This document shows positions 1 through 13,900 of a DNA stretch of 64,000 bases, one piece after another. The stretch is from NCBI GenBank assembly GCA_026724425.1, contig JAIUCV010000116.1, positions 310,001-374,000 on the forward strand, read 5' to 3'. This stretch comes from Erythrophleum ivorense (Eukaryota; Streptophyta; Magnoliopsida; Fabales; Fabaceae). Position 1 is the stretch's first letter. Every line of letters starts with the position of its first letter. The translations under genes and the position numbers were made by a program. The notes beneath the pieces are model-generated. The model worked only from the letters and a program-made list of their open reading frames with translations, did not search any database and had not been told where the DNA came from.

Positions 1-3000
1 CTAAGTTATACCTAATAGCTTGAAACAGAGACTTGGTATATAAAATGGAAATGAATGAAAAGAAAAATGAAATAAAAAATAATAATTTTGTAAATAAGAA
101 ATAATCTTATGCAAACATTGTAGAAAAAACAAAGTAACAAGAGAATTCATTTTTGTTCCCATGCCAAACAATTCCTGAAAATAAGAATCCAAATCCTCTA
201 TTCATTTTTTCTCTACTTATTTAATTCAAACTGTTGAGATCAAATTTAAACAATTTAGATTTGATTTTTTTAATGTTTATATTTTTATCTAAAAAGATAT
301 AAAATATAGAATAAAAATAATTTGTTAATTATAAGTTTTAAAAATAATAATTAAAAATTTAAAAAATTAAATATCAAATTCAAATTATCTAAATTGAGCA
401 TAGACAATCGAGATTTAGAGAAACACCTAAGGGATCCAACTTTCTAGAAATAGTGGTTAAGGAGTTCTAGGTCCTCCCTTATTGTGTAAGAAATGAAACA
501 TAACTTAACAAATAAGCTCAAAAATAAAAATTTAGATTAATATTAAATGCCTTTCTTTTTTGGGTCATACCCTACCATTTGACTTGGAAGCCAGATTTTG
601 CAGTGCGGTTATCTAAAATGTACTAAAAGTTTTTTCTCGTGCAAGATATGGTCCACGTGTTGAGGCAGGACGGCAGAGAATCTGACTAAAAAAAAAAAAA
701 AAAAGAGAAACAGTAAATCTGCTTTTTTTTTTTTTCCCCCTCGCAATGATTCAGCAATATATATAAACTTAGATGGAACGTAGAAAAAAGTGGATTGATT
801 AAATTTGTAGGAAAGAAGGATGCTCGACAGTTGAATAGAAAGATCAACATTTTGCAACTTTAGTTTGAGGATTTGGTAAGCTTTCAGGTGAAGGAAGTTT
901 CTTGTTGCGTGTATGAATTGAGACCACACACATAATTTAATGTACCAAAAGTCATTATTTGAGTTTTCCAAGTACAAACTCTATCTTAATTAATGACCCA
1001 GTCATTAAGTATATAGTATTTTACAAGTTGTTGCAATGTTGCTGTAGTCCAATTTTGACAAAATTTATTAATAAACAATAACAACATAGTTACAAATAAG
1101 GGAAAAAAAAACGAGTTTTATAAAACCAAACCGAAAGTACAATGCAATAATATAAGGATTAAATTTAGATCTAATTCTTTATCTTGTTGCATTTGAGTTT
1201 GTTAATTAAAATATGACAAATATATTATTATTAGTCTTTCCCTTTGCCCCCTGCAAAATGCAGGGAAATACAAAAAAGATATTCGTGGGTCTCACCAAAA
1301 ATTTAAAAAATTTTAAAAGAATCATGTAAATAATAACCATACAGACATATACGGTTCATGTATAGATATGCACACAGTCTTAGCATGCAACTTGTGAAAG
1401 TCGTACTGTTCACAAGTTGTAGCTTCCATGGGATTTTATATAATATATTAATTAGAAAATTATATATTTATTATATTTTAATTAAAAATGTGATAATATA
1501 TATATATATATATATATATAATCACACATAAATTTTGTTCATAATACAAAAATAAGAGGGAAAAGCCCAATAAAAAGAGGAGTTGTACTAAACTATTAGA
1601 TACTAGTTAACAATAGAACAAGAAATAGCGTCCTAATGCGTATGGTTGTTAGTGAAAATGAGGGCATAGAAATCCAACCAAATGGTCACATCTTCTTGGT
1701 GCGTAACTCAATTAAATAAGTAAAAGGGCTAAGAATAAGCTTTAATATCATTAATAATTGCAATATTCCAATAAAAAATGTGGGACAAAGAAGAAGTGTA
1801 ATGGATGCGAGTGCATTGCAATCAGACTCCACACAATTCACAACAAATAATTGATTATTTCAAATCTACCAGCCCAATTCATAGAAGTAACAAAGGATCA
1901 AGCATCGTCATATATATATATATATCATCCATGAACATCATCAACTCCATCTTCAACTGTAATCTCCATTATCTGCATTACATAATGGTTTGTGCATATT
2001 AGAGGAACACCCATCCAAGATCCATATTTGAATTTTCTATTACATTGTTTGGAATCTACCATCATACATTCAATATCCTCCATTGCACAAGTCTCACCAT
2101 TTTTCTCCATTACTTCCAAGTGCACTAAGTGGCAATGCAGTAAAACAACAAGACATGAGAAACAAAAGAAAAGAAATGAAAAGTGAAAGAGGGAAGGACG
2201 ACTTTTTTTGTTTTTCCTAATTTCTTGAGTGAAGAAAGGAAAGAACCGAAAAGAAGTGAATTAATGGAAAGTGAGATAGATTAAAAGGACGAAGAAACAA
2301 TAAGGATTAAGCAAAAGAGATAGGAGAGAATGGAAAAGTTAAAGAGATGATACAAAAATCTAAAACTAAATTTAAGGGAAATTTTTCACTATAGAGGAGC
2401 ACCACTTTTGGGGGAGAAGTTACCCTGAAATAAGAAAGAAGAGAACAAAAGACAAAAAAAAAGTGTTCTAAAGAAGAAGTCCCAATGTATTTTAATATTA
2501 ATTAAGTTTTTCAATAGGAAGGATAGGTTATATATATGTTATGATGTAGCTCAAATTAATTCAGACTTAAAAAAGCGCTTTTATTTTTATATAAATGACA
2601 AAACATTTAAGAAATGATAACCAAAGTAACTCATAAAATAATTACACAATAATTGATGTTTTTTTTTTAAAGATGGATGAAGGGGAGGTTTACTTAATTT
2701 GTAACTTGCTATTTTATAACTTTAAACACCATTACTTTATGAATCTGTACACTCCACGAATAAAAAAAATAAATATCTACAAAAATAAAAAGAGGTCCCA
2801 CGTCAGAATTTTTGTCACAGATTGGAGGGATTTAATTATTAAAAATATATAATAAGTAACTGTACATAAACAATCTTTTAAAATCTTTGAAAGTCAGTAG
2901 CGAATGTAATAGATAATTAAAAAGTTTCATTAACTTACTTATAGAATATCACATTAAATGTGTACACGATCAGCTGCTAATAACTAATTAATTTAATCTG

Positions 3001-3389
3001 CTTTAATTTTTTCAATAATGCATCCGGCGAGGACTCTAAAAGAAGGAAAATAAAATAAAGACCTGCTGAATTATTTCTTTTTAATAATTATCATATATTA
3101 ATGTACTCTTGGAAGTGTCCAAATATGAATTTGTCGTCTTGATACATATATAAATATATGACATCGCCCTCCACCATTTTTTTCTTGTTCCTTTTGCTAG
3201 GAGAACCAAAATTAACTATTTCATGCCCTTAATTCTTTAATCAAAATACCTTCTTTGACATTTAATACAGTTACAATTTTCTTTTCAAAAAAAGTTGACG
3301 AGATCACGAACATGTACACACATAAAAGGCTTATAAAGCTGTATGTAAGAATCACCGTCATTTCACCTTGATGTGTGTGCGTGTGTGTG
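1..3389. other. Gene-free A+T-rich DNA
   Basis: No reading frame here has splice sites, codon character or a family match that I recognise. The stretch is rich in A/T homopolymers. It contains a (TA)n run near 1495-1520, a possible imperfect inverted repeat at about 228-405 (a segment resembling CAATTTAGATTTGATTTTTT and its reverse complement near 370-405), and A-rich or purine-rich stretches at 2150-2350. Short open frames at 609-977 and 1925-2125 (minus) look like chance. Confidence 0.6.
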
Positions 3390-3397
3390 TTTATCTG

Positions 3398-3720
3398 GGG
3401 TCCGATTTCTCTGCACTTCTCAAAGAAGTGCACAGCTTGCACTTCTTTGAGAAGTGATCTGGACCGTCCAGATTTGATATGGACGGTCCAGATTTTATTT
3501 TTTTATTTTAATTTTTTTACTTAAAATATCATTTTTCTTAAAATTATACAGTTAAGAGATTAATTTTATCTGATATTTTACATTTTTTAAAATAATAAAA
3601 ATGTTAAAATTTTTAAAAAAATTAAGAATAAATCTGGACCGTCGAGATCAAATCTGGACGGCCCAGATGAGAAGTGCACCTCTCTACACTTCTTTGGGAA
3701 GTGCAGGGAATCGGTTCCGG
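3398..3720. mobile_element. hAT-type MITE with 8-bp target duplication
   Basis: A 323-bp element flanked on both sides by the identical 8-mer TTTATCTG (3390-3397 and 3721-3728). Its ends are inverted repeats of about 32 bp: the left end contains CTGCACTTCTCAAAGAAGTG and the right end, reverse complemented, CTGCACTTCCCAAAGAAGTG. Inside each end is a second inverted motif built on TCTGGACCGTCCAGATTTG. It encodes no protein. An 8-bp duplication is the hallmark of hAT superfamily transposition, so the likely mobiliser was a hAT transposase elsewhere in the genome. A (GA)n microsatellite (about 3743-3773) adjoins it. Confidence 0.88.
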
Positions 3721-3741
3721 TTTATCTGCGCGCGCTCACTC

Positions 3742-3776
<35 letters not shown>

Positions 3777-3816
3777 GCAGCAATTCATATCAAGAACTGT
3801 ACTCCCTCTAAAATTA

Positions 3817-6800
3817 CACTACAAAAAATTTGTAACTTTAGCCATAATTTTTTAATAGCTAATAACCGTCACCAAATGTTTTAACAATTGTTTCTATATT
3901 CATCGTTAAATTATTTATTATGAAAGCTTTAATTATGACTTTAATTAGTCATTAAAAAATTATCACTAGATTAAAATTTAGCCACAATTAAATTAATTAT
4001 GACTAAATTACAATATAGTTATAATTCTAAAAATCTAACCATGATTTACAAAATCATGGCTAGACTTAGATCTAGCCATAGTTAGATTAACCATAACTAA
4101 ATCATACTCTAACCACAATTAAATATAGTCATAGTTAATCAAGCTGTGACAAGATTTTGGTTTAATCACAGTTATAGAATTATGGTTAGACCTATGATAT
4201 TAAAAGTAGTGGGTTGGACTGTTATTACAAAATATTTTTTTTAATTGTTTAAATGTTGTTTTATCTTTTTTTTTTGTATACCCATAATAACAATTACAAA
4301 AAGATCAAAACTAATTTTTAGTTAAACAACTTTTAAATAACTAATAACTAAATAATCAATGTGTTAATTTTGCAACAACCAATTCTCAATTAATTTTCTT
4401 CCTCTTCTTAAAATAATTTTTTGTTATTGAACTAACATCTTTTGATGCTTAGATTACAAATACCAAAGGTGGCTGTTTTACTTTTTAAACATAAATGCAA
4501 CCATGATAACCTGAAGATAATATAAGATGTTGTATTACAATCATAACAAAAATAGTGTAACTTAGAAACCATAAATCACAAATATTTTAATTTGAAAAAA
4601 GGATTATTTGAATATTCTAGTGGCAAAAACCAATAACATAGTAATAACAGTTCAACTCACAATACAAAACTTTGTACCTAAAAATTAAATCCTAACTTAG
4701 CACTTTATAGTAGAAAATTATAGTAATTTCTAATTTTTATTAAACCACTAAATGACCAAACAATATTTAGTGTTCAAAGAAACTTTTACATTGAAAATAA
4801 ATTATCAAGCAACTTCTAATGGTCATTGGGGCACTAAATATCATTCATGAATGTTTCACAATTAGAGAATTGATGACAAATTCCAGTTGCACAATACTCA
4901 CTCAAAAATTGGATAGAATATAAGAAGGGAGCTTAAATGGGTGGTACTACCCAAGAGTTAAAGCAAAGAAATCTCCAAGAGTTATAACTAACACTAATTA
5001 CTATTTTCAAAATATCATAATATCATAGTGAAAATAGTCCTTATAATTGAAAAATAGATTTTCTTGATTTCCATGATTACTTTCAGTTTTTCAATTTATG
5101 TTGTAACAATCCCTATAATTGAAAACCTTATTTCCAACTCTTAACCTAAACAATAGCTAAAAAAAAAAAGATGTTAAACAATTTTATAAAACATAGAGAA
5201 TAAATACAAGTGAATTTACCTTCAAACTAATGCAAGTGAATTTAGCTTGAAATATTTTATAATTTGTGAGATTCAATTTCCTCTCCTTACAGACCTTATC
5301 TCACTTAAAATAAATGACAAATTTAAATGTAAATGAAATTTCTTATCATAATACCAACAACTGCATTCATAATTACACATTAGGCTAATTATAGCATAAT
5401 CACAACCATTAGTAACAAAACAACTAGTAGCAATAAAACAATAAAATTCATTTCTATGTGGAATGTTTATCATCAATAGGCTAATGTTTATTATCCCAAT
5501 CACTTAATGCCTAAAAATCAAAATAAAATATTATTAATAATAAATTTAAAACTAAAAATAAAATTATTCCTTCATATAATTTAACTAAAAAATTTTAAAA
5601 ATTATCCCTTAAGCTCGTATGGTTGTAAGCTCCGATGGCAATGGATTCTAAGAATTTCAAAAGAGAAAAGCCATAACTACTTTCATTTGGTATTGTCATT
5701 ATTCTCTTTCAACCTCTGTTTGTCATTGTTACTCTTTTCTTTTTGTTATTTGTGTTTTAAGTTGAACAACCTTGTTTTGCAATATTATATGAGAAGGCCT
5801 AGATAATGAACTTCTATAAGTTCAACATCTAAACATTTGGGATAGACAAGTATCTAATTCTATTTCTCAGACCCAATCACATTATTCTTGGGTTCCCAAA
5901 GCCCTTGCTAGTGAATTATTACTTAAAATTTCTTGGGATGAGGAGTCCTTGGCTTGAGACTAAATAATCTTTTCTTACAAATTCAAATAGAAAATAATAA
6001 ATCATTTAAAGAATAAAGCCTTTTAACAAAAAATAAAATTCAATACTCACATAATTCAAATACTTATATGGACACCTATAATTCCATTGTTGACGCAAGA
6101 TCTGAAACTACATTTAATAGAGTTTGATGATGGAAATTAAGGTGAGACTCCTTTCGCATGTAAAGTATAGAAAATGCCATGTTCCTTTCTAGCGTTGAAA
6201 ACTTTCAAATCTTCCAATAAGAAACAAAATTTTATTACTTGTGTAATGTTAAGTAAAACATGCAATAAGATACAAGCTCCTAGCATCATATTCTTGAAGA
6301 AAAGTATATGCAATCCAATAGCTAAAAAGCCAAAAACTTGATGGACAAATTAATTAAATAGAGCTTTTCTAGTGAATTGTCAAAATACAACTTGTAGTAA
6401 TATAAATCGAATAATTAATGAAAATTTGCACACACAAAATCAACATTATGGAATGAAAATTTACACCAAAAAATTAAAATTTTAAATCAAACAATTATGA
6501 AAAATTGAAAAATGCTGAAAGTAACAAATCAACATTATAAAATGAAAATTTGCACTAACAAGTCAACATTATGAAATGAACTAGTTGAGAATAGACATTA
6601 AAAACACACTTACCTTCAACGGTGGCCTTGAATAATGACAACAAATGGAACGAGTGGCTACATCTAGCACTCCATCATAGTGGAAGAGAAGGTTTCAATG
6701 AAGGTTAGAGGTGATAGCTTCAATGGAGGCTAGAGGTGGTGTTTGAAGCTCAAGGGAGACAATTGTGGAGAAATTGATCTAAAGATGCGAGAAAGTGGGC

Positions 6801-7134
6801 GGAAAGTGGGTTATTGGGTGGGGTTAGACTAATCAAATTTGTCTATCCATGGTTATGTGATAACCTAACCTAACTATGGTTCTGTGTTAATTGTAGTTAA
6901 GTCATCATTAGCCTAAAAACAATTGAATAAATTGTGACTATAACTTGTTTTGACCAGAGTCATATGTAAATATGGTTAAAACTCAATGTGGCCTAAGCAT
7001 GGTTTAAATGAACTATGATTAGACCATATCCTAACTACAACTATTTTATAACCTTGGCTAGGACAGATTCTAGTTACAATTTATCTAACATGACTAGGTC
7101 ATCGTTGTTAAAACTCTTTTTTCTTTTTGTAGTG
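3817..7134. mobile_element. Non-autonomous CACTA (En/Spm) transposon
   Basis: The left end reads CACTACAAAAAA and the right end reads CTTTTTGTAGTG, the inverted termini typical of plant CACTA elements. Within about 350 bp of each end there are many copies, in both orientations, of a short motif such as TAGCCATAATT, TAACCATGAT, TAACCATAACTA, ACTATGGTTC or ATGGTTAGA. Such subterminal arrays are bound by TNPA-type proteins in characterised CACTA elements. The flanking trinucleotides are TTA (left) and TTG (right), so the 3-bp target duplication is imperfect. No TNPA/TNPD transposase frame survives; the longest open frames are under 80 codons. It is therefore a deleted, non-autonomous copy of about 3.3 kb. 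Confidence 0.85.
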
Positions 7135-7363
7135 TTGGCATATATTGTAAATTGCAAACCCATTTTCTAATGAAGAAAATGTGGAATAATATAATTAAGC
7201 AAAACTTGGCTACCGATTCAAATTAATGTTACGATGTTTCTTCCTCTTTTCTTGTAAATATAGGGGGTTAAGGGTCGAATTATATTTCCATGTATACTAT
7301 TTTTGGTTTATACATTGAAAAGAAAGGCTATTGGGTTAATGGTTGCACCATTCTTTTGCTTAC

Positions 7364-7419
<56 letters not shown>

Positions 7420-7999
7420 GTGTGTGTGTGTGGGGGGGGGTTATTTAATCACCTTGATTTGATGAATTTCTGAAAAATAGTAATAATCTTATAAACTAAT
7501 TCACCCCATTCCATTTTGATTATACGTACGCGCCTTTGATGCATGATATGGGACACTAGTCACAAATAGATATATGGAGATTATAAACAAGAAATAAAAA
7601 ACAAAACAAAATTATTGATTTGTTCATTATTATAAGAGACAATGGGGATTCACATTTATTAAGGATCAGTATATGAAATTATTACTTGTATGTGTTCTTT
7701 ATGTTTGTTTTTAATCATAGATATGAATATGTATATTGACAGTCAATGAAGGCAGAGAGATCCATGAAGTAAAGGAGTTCGATCTTCGATCATATGGACA
7801 TTTAATTAATTGAATTAAAAAGATTACTATTTAAGAAATTTATTGAGATCCAATCACTAATCTTCTATTAATTAACTCTATTTTACAATGACCATGTGAT
7901 GATTGCATTTAGCAAGGAACAAGAAGATGCCAATGCTCTTTTCTTTTATATTAAAGTAATATGAATTAAGTAATACCATTGTTACAGAGAGAGAGAGAG

Positions 8000-8034
<35 letters not shown>

Positions 8035-9501
8035 TAAATAGGGTAAATGATAGCGTTTTGTTCTTTGAACAAAGACAACTTTACCTTAATTTCTTCTTTC
8101 TTGTCTTATTTTTTTTTTGTCAGTTTTCTAAGTGATCATTGTGAAGGCTTTGTTGATGTTATGCAGGGACGGCTCAGCATATTTTGTGGCGTAAAGTCAA
8201 ACTCTGAAATGAGGTCTTTTATCTACTTAATAAAATTGTTTTATTTAAATAGGAATCGCGAGAAACGTTAAAATTTAATACACTTGTTCATAGAGAATAA
8301 ATAAAAGGCAATAGTCAGTGTGTTGGATTGATAGAAAAATAAATTAGAGAGAAAAAAATAGAAGTTAACTGATTAATACGAATGAGAACTATTAATATTT
8401 AAAAAATTTGAGACCTTAAATTGTAAAGAATTTAGAGAGAATTATAATAAATGATCAAAAAGTGAAGATATTTTTTTAAAGATTTGTTACCACTTGTTTT
8501 ATGATAATTACTACTAAGTTTAACAAAAAATCATTAAATTTAATGGTAATAGTCTTTAAAAATAAATTTTTTTTTTTTGTCATCAAACGTAATTTTTTTA
8601 AGAATTTATTAAAATGAGATTAAAATTTTTTTGTCAGATAATATAAATTAAATTTTTATAAGTTATAGGTATGCTATTATCAGATCATGGAGCCTAAAAT
8701 TTTCGAAAAGCTTAAAACAAGGACTTTACCTGCTTTACATTGGAGCAGCCTTTAATGTTACCACAGTTAAAGTGCATGCATTCTGAGAAAATGAACAGGA
8801 AACTGACATTTCTTCTTTCGTAATTCATAAGAAATCAATCATAAAAAGTAGATAAATAAATAAACTATATTCTTTATGATCAATGTTTCTGACTTATGTA
8901 TAATTTTATATGAGACAATAGAAATGGGTTGGTGTAATAGCTCTAGGTTCCTTAAGAAAGTGTCTACAGCGCATGCAAAATTCTCGTTTCTGTTTATTTT
9001 TAGAATTGAGGAAAAACATTTCTTCATTTATAATTCTTAAGAAATCAATCATAAAAATAAATAAATAAACTATATTCTTTATGATCGACATTTCTGACTT
9101 AATTCTATATTAGACAATAGAAGTGTGGGTAGTAGCTCTAGGTTCTTTAAGAAAGGGTCTACATGCGCAAGCCAAATTCTCGTTTCTGTTATGAGTCACC
9201 AATGGTATACTATATATTGGACCTTTTTCCCAGGTCATTTTTAAAATGGTGGAAGAAGAATTAATTTACTTTTTTAATTAAATTGCCATTAATTAATTAA
9301 ACGTATGAATAACATGCGATCACGTGGTTCATTATCATTGGAGAGCGTTGAAATGCAATTTTTAAATGGAAAATTTAACTTTTTCTTATTTAATTTTTTT
9401 TTTCAAGATAGTGATCCAAGCATAGTTCAATTTCTTTTTTTTTTTTTAATTCGAATACCTTCTCCATCATATACTAGGCATAATTAATATTTTCATACAT
9501 A
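7135..9501. other. Gene-free DNA with microsatellites and a tandem duplication
   Basis: No supported gene. It contains a compound microsatellite at about 7374-7440 (TA, then TATG, then TG, then a G run), a (GA)n/(TA)n/(GA)n run at about 7986-8034, and the local duplication annotated at 8806-9191. Confidence 0.6.
8806..9191. repeat. Tandem duplication, unit about 210 bp
   Basis: Copy 1 (8806-9015) and copy 2 (9016-9191) lie head to tail. Shared stretches include AAGAAATCAATCATAAAAA, AAACTATATTCTTTATGATC, TAGCTCTAGGTTC, TTAAGAAAG and AAATTCTCGTTTCTGTT. They differ by scattered substitutions and small indels, so the duplication is not recent. No coding potential is visible in either copy. Confidence 0.85.
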
Positions 9502-10983
9502 TACTAAAAAAAAAGTTAAAGACCCCAAAATAAAAAAGTCTCTAATTTGAGACCAAATTTTTTGTCTCTAAAAATATTTCTGTCTCTAAATATTTATAAC
9601 TAAACAAAAGAAATATTAATTTTAGGGGCAAATATTTTATCATAAAACAGGAATGGGTTGCTCCAATATAGAGATGAAATTTTGTATTTCTAGTTTTCTT
9701 TTTCAATATATATATATATATAGTATCGATTTTTACCACGGCTAAATATCAATAAAAAATTTTAAGACAAATTATTATGCTATTCATTTAAAAACAATCA
9801 CATTGCTTTCATCCTTATCCACTCCAAGAACAAATCTGCATAATTCTAAACAAGCATTTACACATGATCTAAGGGTGTTCTAACCCTAATACTTGCACTA
9901 CCCTTTATACACATATCATAAACACCATTAGAAGAAGAGTAAGAACATCCTCCATAATACACACACACCTCAAAAATGCTTTTTCACGATTAAACGATTC
10001 TTTACCAATTACATAAGTAAGAGCAATAAAAAAGAGCCCTCCTTTATTCTCCATTTTTCAAATTTAAAAGAAAAATTCTTCCTCTTAGTTTTAGATACAT
10101 TCTCCCGGATAAACGCAGTTTTTGTAACCGACAAAATAAACAGAGCAACAATATTAATTAATGTAAACAATGAGCATGTTTAAATATTTAGATCTAATCT
10201 CATCAACTTCAAATATTTAGCTCTCTAATGTCATCAAGTTATAAACAATGGAATGGAGAGCTTGGCTCATCAACCTTTGATTCTCACATCTTTCGTTCGC
10301 TTCATCAAAGTCATCACTTTTATGTTGAGTGGCCATGCACACCATGAACACCTTAAAAGTAAGCTTGATAATTGAGGCCACCAACTTAGCAACTCTAAGA
10401 TCAAGTACAAGCCATTGATAAAACAAAGGATTCGAAGAAAATAAAACGGTCGATCACATAGATCTAAACTTCAAAGCATGAAACAAAAAATCTAATAGAG
10501 GTATTGCCATAATAGAATCACACCAAGCGTTGGACTGTCTTTTTGAATGACAATTTGGAATGTTACATGGTTAAAAGAAAATTAAAAATAGAAATAAACA
10601 GAGGGACCTCAGCCATTCAGCATGGAAAAGCATTCATATACAAAGGAGGAGAAGTATTGTGTGTCACTTACGTTTTGTGCAACCACATCTTCAGGACTCA
10701 AAAATTTTAATATAAGAAGCTAGATGATAACAAACGAGACGTTTGGGTATTAGAAAAAAGCATAAGATATACAATGCAAAATCACAAACTACTTTTTTGA
10801 AAAATTGAAAATCAGTAGTGCTAATTGACTTGACAATTGCGTGAGCTTGGCTAAGGACAAAGATTGAAAGACATGAAAAGATAAAGGATGATTAGGTCTA
10901 AGAAGAAAGATTTGAGACGCAATATTATGAGACAAACGAAATGAAAATGTTTGTTGTCTCCTATTTCTTGTTTTCTTATAGTG
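9502..10983. mobile_element. Candidate degenerate CACTA-like element
   Basis: The right end reads TTTTCTTATAGTG, whose reverse complement CACTATAAGAAAA is a known style of plant CACTA terminus. The left end, TACTAAAAAAAAAG, would be a degraded partner. Both ends carry repeated GTCTC/GAGAC motifs (three GTCTCTAA-like copies within about 90 bp at the left; GAGACAAAC and GAGACGCAA at the right), as expected of a subterminal array. No transposase frame is present and no clean 3-bp target duplication is seen, so the left limit is uncertain. Confidence 0.5.
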
Positions 10984-13900
10984 TATTAATCATAAATAGC
11001 TTTATAAATTAATAAGAAATTAAATTAGAGGTTATAATAATATTATTCTAAATGATGTAATTAATATTTTAGCTTATTTACTTTGTAAGAATTGAGTAAC
11101 ATATAATTAGTCCTAATGTTGGAAAATGATATCAGTGTTTTCTTCATCATTTCTTAGTCAGCAAGGAAAATATATTTTTCTTTTCTTTCTTTTGGGTGAC
11201 CGCAAGGGAAAGATTTAGAATGAAAAGAAACATTTGCTTTTATTAATTAATATGATTTCCCACAATACTAATATCTTTATGGTGAAATTCTTGTATGTAC
11301 GCACCTCTCCACGGTACAAGATATTAGTAAAAATTCATTAAAATAAATATATTTATAATGAAATTAATTTATGTCTAAAAAAATTTTATATTTCTACATT
11401 AATTGTTTGCATAAGAAATGCATGCAATAAATTTTTGAAAGCAAATCAAATATATCATTTGATACGTAGAAGAAAAATGAAAAAGAAAAAAAATTTTGCA
11501 TATGAAAAGTAATTATAATACTTTTATCTTTAAATAATAATTAAAAAATGTAATAAATATTATACATCATTTTAAAAAGAAAATACTTCTCTTTTGACCC
11601 TAACCAAACCATACCTAAGAAAGTTATATTTTAAAAATATTAAAAGACCTAAGCCACGTTAACTGATCTTGCAGTAAAAAGACAAATACCAATGAAGCTA
11701 GCCCATATATATATATATTTCAACATGTGACAATAAGTACAAATTAGTAAAAAAAGAAAAAAGAAAAAAGGCTTTTGACCCTTACATCAGGCGCCAGCAG
11801 TTATAATATATAAAATAAATTGATATCATTTCGATTTCATCGTCCATCTATTGACATTTTTGTTTTGTGTTTTCGAAGCGCCATGTGGATTACGTATAAG
11901 TGAGACGAATTTGACTGATCTGTGCACAAGGAACAAAATACTTATTAAATAAATAATAAATGAAACAAAATATTTAAAAAATGCATAGAATAAAGAGTTT
12001 ATTGTACGAGTCTTATATGATTGTGGGGAAATATATATATACACACACACACACACAGAGGGCGAGAGAAAGAAATACTATTATTCATGTGAGTTTTGGT
12101 ACCTTAATTCATTGAATTTACCAATTACTGTCATGAAACATTTTTTTATTTTTAATTTAGTTTTACGCACCAAAATCACCCAAAACTCGAATTAGTTATC
12201 TTAAAATGATTTTTATTATACTTGATGGAATAACATAGAACTTAAGAGTAAGAAGAAATTGATTCAACCCATTTAGGTTTCAATAAATGGATTTTATTAT
12301 ATTAAATCTAATAGTTAATACAAAAATTATTAGTGTATTTTATGAATCCAATTTTACCTTTTTAGTTTTTTTTAAAAGCAAATTGAACTCTCAATTTTTA
12401 AGAAATTAATGTTAAGTTCTTTTTGTTTTAAAAATCTACATATCTTTCTTTTAAAATTAAAAAATGCACACTTAACCCTATGATTCCAATCTTCTCTAAA
12501 GATATAAAAAATGGAAATCACAAAGCTCTTCTCTGCGGTTATATTGCCAAAATCTCAAGTCGGGTCATTCGTCTTTATCTTGATCGTTATAGCAAAATTT
12601 AAGTCATAATTACATTTATTTTAGCAAAAATATTCTTATATCTATTTGTTATATAATGCAATAAGTATCAAATATGTATTCAACTAATATAAAAATAGTC
12701 AATTTTTTAAATTTAAAATAAATTAATTTTAAGTCAAAATACATAATATTGAAATAAAAATTAAATTTTTTTAATAAATTATATTTTAAATAAAAATAGA
12801 TAAATATTGTTTTTGAAGGTATTTTAGTATTAAGAGAGTCTGTATATTCTTTCATAATAAAAAAAACGACTGTGTGATTTAAATATATCCCAAAAAATGA
12901 GAAAGTAATTTTTTTTAAAAGAAATTGCATATATTGAAAGATACTTTTGAAAAAAAAAAATTTAGAAAAGAAAAAATTTCGGCCGCTATGAATAAATAAT
13001 AGTCAATTCTAAAGTATCACATTTAGATACATTAGATAGAAGAAAAATTAAAATTCAGAACTATAAAGAAAAGATATATATATATATATATATATATGTT
13101 GACGGATTTTAAAATTTAAAATTATTCTAAATATTCTTAGAATAAAAAATTTTAATTTAGAATCTTAAAGTGTACTTTTTTGTATAATTTATATTTTTTG
13201 TCTTAAAAACATTTAAAATAATTTTAAAATTTAAAATAATATAAAGATCTTTCACCTTAAAATTCTAATAAAATGTAATTTCTCCGTAGACAAAAGACTC
13301 CTTCTAACTAATCCTCATCAAGAGCTCTCTCCTACAGCATTGGAGGTCTAGAGCATTGGAATCCTAAGGAGGAAACGATTAATATAAGGTCTATTTAATT
13401 TTGTTCTAATTTTAATATTTTTAAAATAGATATTTTTTATAATAAATTTTAAAAATTAAAAAATTTATTTAAATTATTATTCTAAAAACTTATTATTCTC
13501 TACTTTTTTTTTATTTTGTAAAATAAAAATTGACAAAATATTTAAAAGATGTTCTGATTTTTTTTCGAAAACACAATTTTATGTTTATATATTATAAAAT
13601 ATTTTATTAAAAACACATTATTAAATAAAATTTTTTATTTTTTATTATTAAAAACAAAAATTATTCTAAAAATAAAAAATCAAACATGCCCATAAGTTTT
13701 TAAGGTACATATGTTTCTTCCTCTTTTTCTTACAAAGATGGATAAAGGCTCTAATTTCTTTCATTAGCATATAATGTCTTTGATCAAAATCAATGCAAGA
13801 AGAAAAAGAAAATAGGGAGAGAAAAAAATTTAAGAAGAAAAACAAAAGCTAGCGGGGGCAATGAACTTTAGCTGAATGCAAAAATTCTTAAATACATGTT

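Noticed and set aside
609..977. Minus-strand 122-codon frame
   Set aside because: Contains a long Phe/Leu run from a poly-A/T tract and has no domain or conserved composition.
1925..2125. Minus-strand 66-codon frame with several Cys and Met residues, considered as a secreted cysteine-rich peptide
   Set aside because: No signal peptide, no known cysteine spacing and no upstream exon; likely chance.
12649..12930. Minus-strand 93-codon frame rich in Phe, Tyr, Lys and Ile
   Set aside because: Codon content mirrors the A+T-rich base composition; no motif.
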